Positions 6,251 to 10,000 of a stretch of DNA of 10,000 nucleotides are shown here, piece after piece. The translations under genes and the position numbers were made by a program. Below the pieces are notes generated by a model. The model had not been told where the DNA came from and made no database searches. It worked only from the letters and a program-made list of their open reading frames with translations. Position 1 is the first letter of the stretch, and the number at the start of each line of letters is the position of its first letter. Origin of the DNA: Asticcacaulis sp. (GTDB taxonomy: Bacteria; Pseudomonadota; Alphaproteobacteria; Caulobacterales; Caulobacteraceae); contig NZ_JAIWNX010000021.1 in NCBI RefSeq assembly GCF_020217185.1, positions 1 through 10,000 of the forward strand. The letters are read 5' to 3'.

Positions 6251-7498
6251 ATGACCGCCATTGACCGCCGTGCCCTGCTGGGGGGGATCGCCGCCGGTGC
6301 CGGGCTTGTCAGCCTGCCGGCCTCAGCGGCGGCGGGGGGTACGGTGTGGGTCGGAGCCTGGGCCTCGGCGCAGATGGTCCCCAATCCCGACACCACCCTG
6401 CCGCCGGACATCGCTTCTGACGTGACGATCCGTCAGATCGTGCGCCTGACTCAGGGCGGGAAGCAGTTTCGTGTGCGGCTGTCCAACGTGTTCGGCACCA
6501 AACCGCTGAAGATCGGCGCGGCCCATGCGGCGGTTTCGGCGGATCAGATGACCTCACGCATCGACCCGACCACTGCGCGTGGCCTGACCTTTGGTGGCCG
6601 CACGGCCATCACTATTCCCGCCGGAGCGGAGTATGTGTCCGACCCTGTGGTCCTGACCGTCAAGCCGTTCACCGACCTGACCCTGTCGCTATACCTGCCC
6701 GAAGCCGCCTCACCCCAGACCAGCCACCCTGGCGCGCGCATGGTCTCCTACTTCGCCAAAGGCAACCGCGTGGCGGAGGCGTCTTTGGACGGGGCGAAGA
6801 CCATGGAGCGCTGGTTCCATGTTTCGGGCGTCGATGTCTTGGCCCGGCAAGGCGCGGCGTCGATTGTGGCCTTAGGCGACTCCATCACCGACGGCTATGG
6901 CGTCAAGCCGGGCATGAATGCGCGCTGGACCGATCAACTGGCGCGACGGCTACAGGCCGATCCGCGCACGCGGCACCTGTCGGTGCTTAATGCCGGCATC
7001 GGCGGCGGGCGCATCCTCAATGACGGCTCAGGCCCCAACGCCATGGCGCGGTTTGAACGCGATGTGCTGAGCCAGACGGGGGTGAAGTATCTGGTCATCC
7101 TCGAAGGGGTCAACGACCTCGGCACCCTGACCAAGGATGCGCCGGTGAGCGCTGCCGCCCATGCGCAACTGGTCGAGGATATGATCACCGCCTATCAGCA
7201 GATGATCCGCCGGGCGCGGGAACGCGGCATCAAAGTCATCGGCGCGACCATCCTGCCCTTTATGGGCTTTTCGCTCTACCACCCCGATGCGCAGAACGAA
7301 GCCGACCGTCAGGCGGTCAATCGCTGGATACGCACCTCAGGGGCGTTTGATGCGGTGATCGACTTCGATAAGCTGATGGCTGATCCGGCGGATCCGACGC
7401 GCCTCAAGCCCGACTACGATTCCGGCGACCATATCCACCCGTCGATAGCGGGTTATGAGGTGATGGGCGATGCGGTGGATTTGAAGCTGTTTAGGTAG
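6251..7498 (+). CDS. Exported SGNH/GDSL-family esterase (XynE-like)
   Basis: A 415-residue hydrolase of the SGNH/GDSL superfamily, most like the XynE-type secreted esterases acting on acylated polysaccharides or small esters. The start ATG has AGGAG (6240-6244) 6 bases upstream. The N-terminus has a twin-arginine-type signal, DRRALLGGIAAGAG, with cleavage likely after ASA near residue 26. Residues about 30-190 form a beta-rich N-terminal domain (VWVGAWASAQ, IRQIVRLTQGGKQFRVRLSN) as in this subfamily. The catalytic domain shows block I GDSITDG (209-215, nucleophile Ser211), block II NAGIGGGR, block III EGVND (Asn288) and block V GDHIHP with Asp393 and His396. All catalytic residues are present, so it should be active in the periplasm or outside the cell. 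It sits alone downstream of the hairpin cassette, with no polysaccharide-degradation partners in view. Confidence 0.92.
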   Translation: MTAIDRRALLGGIAAGAGLVSLPASAAAGGTVWVGAWASAQMVPNPDTTLPPDIASDVTIRQIVRLTQGGKQFRVRLSNVFGTKPLKIGAAHAAVSADQMTSRIDPTTARGLTFGGRTAITIPAGAEYVSDPVVLTVKPFTDLTLSLYLPEAASPQTSHPGARMVSYFAKGNRVAEASLDGAKTMERWFHVSGVDVLARQGAASIVALGDSITDGYGVKPGMNARWTDQLARRLQADPRTRHLSVLNAGIGGGRILNDGSGPNAMARFERDVLSQTGVKYLVILEGVNDLGTLTKDAPVSAAAHAQLVEDMITAYQQMIRRARERGIKVIGATILPFMGFSLYHPDAQNEADRQAVNRWIRTSGAFDAVIDFDKLMADPADPTRLKPDYDSGDHIHPSIAGYEVMGDAVDLKLFR

Positions 7499-7556
7499 CC
7501 TTATGGCTCCCTTTCCGGGCAGCGCTTTTATTAGCGTACCAAACGAATAAATTTAC

Positions 7557-7583
7557 GGGTGCAGGGGCCGTGCCCCTGCCCCC
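7557..7583. repeat. GC-rich inverted repeat between the esterase gene and lepA
   Basis: GCAGGGGC (7561-7568) and GCCCCTGC (7572-7579) pair perfectly around a CGT loop. After one T-C mismatch, GGG (7557-7559) and CCC (7581-7583) extend the stem. No T-tract follows on either strand, so an intrinsic terminator is unlikely; it would sit in the lepA leader if transcription starts upstream. The adjacent CCCTTAAGGG (7587-7596) is a separate 10-base palindrome. It may be a dispersed repeat unit. Confidence 0.55.
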
Positions 7584-7618
7584 TTCCCCTTAAGGGCGCA
7601 TCATGCTATCGCCCCCGC

Positions 7619-9421
7619 ATGACCGAACTGTCCCAAATTCGTAACTTTTCCATCGTCGCCCATATCGACCACGGCAAGTCCACCCTGTCCGATCGCCTGA
7701 TTCAGTTCACCGGCGGCCTCACCGCGCGTGAGATGAAGGAGCAGGTGCTCGACAATATGGAGATCGAGCGCGAGCGCGGCATCACCATCAAGGCGCAGAC
7801 CGTGCGCCTGAATTACAAGGCCAAGGACGGAAAGGCTTACGTCCTGAACCTGATGGACACGCCGGGCCACGTCGATTTCGCCTATGAGGTGTCGCGGTCG
7901 CTGGCCGCCTGCGAAGGCTCGATTCTGGTGGTCGATGCGTCGCAGGGCGTTGAGGCCCAGACGCTCGCCAATGTCTATCAGGCCATCGACAACAATCACG
8001 AAATCGTCCCCGTCCTGAACAAGGTCGATCTGCCCGCCGCCGAGCCGGAGCGCGTGCGCGCCCAGATCGAGGACGTGATCGGCATTGACGCCTCCGAGGC
8101 CGTGCTGGCTTCGGCCAAGTCGGGCATCGGCATCGAAGACGTGCTGGAAGCCATTGTCACCAAGCTGCCCGCGCCCAAGGGCGACCCCACGGCGCCGCTG
8201 AAGGCGCTGCTGGTCGATGCCTGGTACGACCCCTATCTGGGCGTCGTCGTGCTGGTGCGCGTGTTTGACGGCTTCCTCAAGCCCGGTCAGCAGATCAAGC
8301 TGATGAACGCCGGTGCCACCTACAAGATCGACAAGCTGGGCGTGTTTCAACCCAAGGCCACCGATGTCGAGGCGCTGGGCCCCGGCGAGGTCGGCTTCTT
8401 CACCGCGCAGATCAAGGAAGTGCAGGACGCCGCCGTCGGCGACACCATCACCGATGAGCGCAAGCCGACGTCACAGGCCCTGACGGGCTTCAAGGAAGTG
8501 CAGCCGGTCGTCTTCTGCGGCATCTTCCCGGTCGATGCGGCGGACTTCGAAGACCTGCGCTCGGCCATGGGCAAGCTGCGCCTCAATGACGCCAGCTTCT
8601 CCTATGAGATGGAGACGTCGGCGGCGCTGGGCTTTGGTTTCCGCTGCGGCTTTTTGGGCCTGTTGCACCTTGAGATTATTCAGGAACGCCTGAGCCGCGA
8701 GTTCAATCTCGACCTGATCGCTACCGCGCCGAGCGTGGTCTATAAGATCTATATGAACAATGGCGATGTGATCGACCTGCACAATCCAGCGGACATGCCG
8801 GACCCGGTGAAGATCGACCATATCGAGGAGCCGTGGATCAAGGCGACCATCTTCACGCCGGACGACTATCTGGGCGCGGTGATCAAGCTGTGTCAGGACC
8901 GCCGCGGCATCCAGACCGACCTCTCCTATGTCGGGTCGCGCGCCATGGCCGTCTATGAGCTGCCGCTGAACGAGGTGGTGTTCGACTTCTACGACCGCCT
9001 CAAGTCGATCTCGAAGGGCTATGCCTCGTTCGACTATACGATCGAGGAATACCGCGAAGGCGACCTCGTGAAAATGTCGATCCTCGTCAATGCCGAGCCG
9101 GTGGACGCCCTGTCCATGCTGGTGCACCGTGACCGCGCCGAACAGCGCGGCCGGGGCATGTGCGAAAAGATGAAGGACCTCATCCCGCAGCACCTGTTCG
9201 TCATCCCCATTCAGGCGGCCATCGGCGGGCGCATCATCGCGCGCGAAACCGTGCGCGCCCTGCGCAAGGACGTGACGGCTAAGTGTTACGGCGGCGACGC
9301 CACGCGCAAGAAGAAGCTGCTGGAGAAGCAGAAAGAGGGCAAGAAGAAGATGCGGCAGTTCGGCAAGGTCGAAATCCCGCAGGAAGCCTTCATCGCCGCG
9401 CTCAAGATGGACAATGACTGA
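7619..9421 (+). CDS. lepA: Elongation factor 4 (LepA), translational GTPase
   Basis: A 600-residue ribosome-associated GTPase that acts on translocation-stage or stalled ribosomes and is implicated in translation initiation or ribosome biogenesis in other bacteria. All GTPase motifs are intact: G1 AHIDHGKST (14-22), G2 RGIT (53-56), G3 DTPGH (80-84), G4 NKVD (134-137) and G5 SAK (165-167). These are followed by the beta-barrel domain II, the EF-G-like domains III and V, and the LepA-specific C-terminal domain with the Lys-rich [19 protein letters not shown] segment. Length is exactly typical. ATG 7619 is chosen because [20 protein letters not shown] matches the family N-terminus; an in-frame GTG at 7559 would add 20 unconserved Cys/Pro-rich residues. 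No Shine-Dalgarno lies before 7619. A strong terminator follows the stop immediately. Confidence 0.98.
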   Translation: MTELSQIRNFSIVAHIDHGKSTLSDRLIQFTGGLTAREMKEQVLDNMEIERERGITIKAQTVRLNYKAKDGKAYVLNLMDTPGHVDFAYEVSRSLAACEGSILVVDASQGVEAQTLANVYQAIDNNHEIVPVLNKVDLPAAEPERVRAQIEDVIGIDASEAVLASAKSGIGIEDVLEAIVTKLPAPKGDPTAPLKALLVDAWYDPYLGVVVLVRVFDGFLKPGQQIKLMNAGATYKIDKLGVFQPKATDVEALGPGEVGFFTAQIKEVQDAAVGDTITDERKPTSQALTGFKEVQPVVFCGIFPVDAADFEDLRSAMGKLRLNDASFSYEMETSAALGFGFRCGFLGLLHLEIIQERLSREFNLDLIATAPSVVYKIYMNNGDVIDLHNPADMPDPVKIDHIEEPWIKATIFTPDDYLGAVIKLCQDRRGIQTDLSYVGSRAMAVYELPLNEVVFDFYDRLKSISKGYASFDYTIEEYREGDLVKMSILVNAEPVDALSMLVHRDRAEQRGRGMCEKMKDLIPQHLFVIPIQAAIGGRIIARETVRALRKDVTAKCYGGDATRKKKLLEKQKEGKKKMRQFGKVEIPQEAFIAALKMDND

Positions 9422-9424
9422 TGA

Positions 9425-9452
9425 AAAAAGCCCGGATCGCTCCGGGCTTTTT
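9425..9452 (+). terminator. Intrinsic terminator of lepA
   Basis: AAAAAGCCCGGA (9425-9436) pairs perfectly with TCCGGGCTTTTT (9441-9452) around a TCGC loop, four bases after the lepA stop. The GC core followed by the T-run is a textbook Rho-independent terminator; the matching A-run upstream could also let it work on the minus strand. Confidence 0.95.
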
Positions 9453-9456
9453 GATT

Positions 9457-9596
9457 AGAGCGGAATGATTTCTCTTGGAATCATTCCGCTCAAGCCGCCA
9501 TTGAGGCGGCGGCCAAGGTGGCGAAGCCACCGCCCGGCGAGGGCAAAACAAAGCTAGATCATTATGTTTCTACCAGAAATCATAATGATCTAGAGT
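9457..9596. repeat. Intergenic cassette of four hairpins beside lepA
   Basis: Hairpin D pairs GAGCGGAATGATT (9458-9470) with AATCATTCCGCTC (9479-9491). Next are two short GC-rich stems, GCCGCC/GGCGGC (9494-9499, 9505-9510) and GGTGGC/GCCACC (9517-9522, 9526-9531). Hairpin F pairs CTAGATCATTATG (9554-9566) with CATAATGATCTAG (9581-9593) and, after a T bulge, TTTCT with AGAAA. The outer ends read inward as AGAGCGGAATGATTTCT and AGATCATTATGATTTCT, 13 of 17 identical, an imperfect terminal inverted repeat. On the minus strand hairpin F is followed by CTTTGTTTT, so it may also terminate the gene ending at 9590. The layout parallels the cassette at 6093-6223 and suggests a dispersed element. Confidence 0.75.
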
Positions 9597-9976
9597 TCCA
9601 GCGGAGTCACTTTGAGCAGTGACGGCGGGCTATATTGTCCCTGATAGGTCACCTCGCAGGTGCGGGTACTGGCCATGCTGTTGCCGTAAACCACCTGCGC
9701 CTTGCCGCCATATCCGATGGAAATCTTTTGTTCCGTCATGTGAACGTGTACGAAGGGCGCATCGACCAGACCCTTACAGGCCTTCGCCCCGGTAAAGCGG
9801 TGCGTACCGCCCAGCGATTTGATCAGCAGGTCATTATCAATGACCTCAACGACCCCCGTAAAGGACTGTGGCGGGATGATCGTGACGGTTTCGGTTACCG
9901 ACGAGATTTCCGCCTGAACGCTGCCCGCCAGCGACAATCCCGCCGCAACCGCGGTTAAAACAAGACTCCGAGACAT
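9590..9976 (-). CDS. Small exported protein of unknown function
   Basis: A 128-residue protein, not recognised. It starts with a clear Sec signal peptide, MSRSLVLTAVAAGLSLAGSV, ending QA|E near residue 22. The mature part is about 106 residues, beta-rich in appearance (FTGVVEVIDNDLLIKSLGG, VHVHMTEQKISIGYGGK, AQVVYG), with two cysteines (67 and 107) that could form one disulfide in the periplasm. ATG 9976 is chosen because it is preceded by AGGGGGG (9986-9980) and puts the signal peptide at the terminus; a TTG at 9991 would add five residues. Its TAG stop (9592-9590) lies inside the outer arm of hairpin F of the adjacent repeat cassette, so the last residues may have been reset by insertion of that element. 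The promoter is probably beyond the right edge. Confidence 0.72.
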   Translation of the reverse strand: MSRSLVLTAVAAGLSLAGSVQAEISSVTETVTIIPPQSFTGVVEVIDNDLLIKSLGGTHRFTGAKACKGLVDAPFVHVHMTEQKISIGYGGKAQVVYGNSMASTRTCEVTYQGQYSPPSLLKVTPLEL

Positions 9977-10000
9977 AAGCCCCCCTATCAATTTAACGAT

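Noticed and set aside
7559-7561. GTG start for lepA
   Set aside because: It adds a Cys/Pro-rich 20-residue extension encoded by the GC hairpin region, which is not part of the conserved LepA N-terminus.
7601-8350. Minus-strand open frame of about 250 codons opposite lepA
   Set aside because: It is antisense to the highly conserved lepA GTPase domain; there is no start signal and no recognisable motif.
9494-9531. GC-rich direct or inverted units resembling a short CRISPR-like repeat
   Set aside because: These are only two 6-bp stems of different sequence; no repeated unit with regular unique spacers exists anywhere in the window.

Overview
The window reads as chromosomal DNA of a GC-rich alphaproteobacterium. 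Three points suggest Caulobacterales, perhaps an Asticcacaulis- or Caulobacter-like organism: an EipA/DUF1134 envelope protein (a family of Alphaproteobacteria), a LepA with an alphaproteobacterial-looking N-terminus, and a large TonB-dependent receptor. The order-level placement is inference; no rRNA or other phylogenetic marker gene is present.

Layout. Positions 2-55 hold the last 17 codons of a gene running in from the left, with an outer-membrane beta-strand-like C-terminus. Four bases later a Gfo/Idh/MocA oxidoreductase (YdgJ type, 60-1094, +) begins. Converging on it is a TonB-dependent receptor (1172-3508, -) whose terminator lies against the oxidoreductase stop codon. Behind the receptor on the minus strand are eipA (3660-4277) and a proline-rich, single-pass inner-membrane protein with a TonB-like N-terminus (4423-5100). 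A mixed-strand section follows: a 36-residue membrane peptide ORF (5224-5334, +), a MmcQ/YjbR-family protein (5348-5710, -), a 34-residue membrane peptide ORF with its own strong terminator (5857-5961, +), a Tat-type exported SGNH/GDSL esterase (6251-7498, +), lepA/EF-4 with a strong terminator (7619-9421, +), and a small exported protein of unknown function (9590-9976, -). No gene-free stretch exceeds 300 bases; the longest (5962-6250) holds a terminator and a hairpin cassette.

How the genes fit together. Most products act at the envelope: outer-membrane uptake, periplasmic envelope integrity, a TonB-like inner-membrane protein, two tiny membrane peptides, an exported esterase and an exported small protein. 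The oxidoreductase looks translationally coupled to the preceding outer-membrane protein, which suggests uptake followed by cytoplasmic sugar-type metabolism. LepA is the only obvious translation gene.

Nothing here amounts to a large new defence or biosynthetic system. The least explained structures are two intergenic cassettes of about 130 bp (6093-6223 and 9457-9596). Each is built of tandem hairpins, has imperfect terminal inverted repeats, and shares a GATTTCT core with the other. One carries a TATAAT at its edge facing the esterase gene, and the other supplies the stop codon of the neighbouring gene. The two short membrane-peptide genes flanking yjbR are the other unexplained item.
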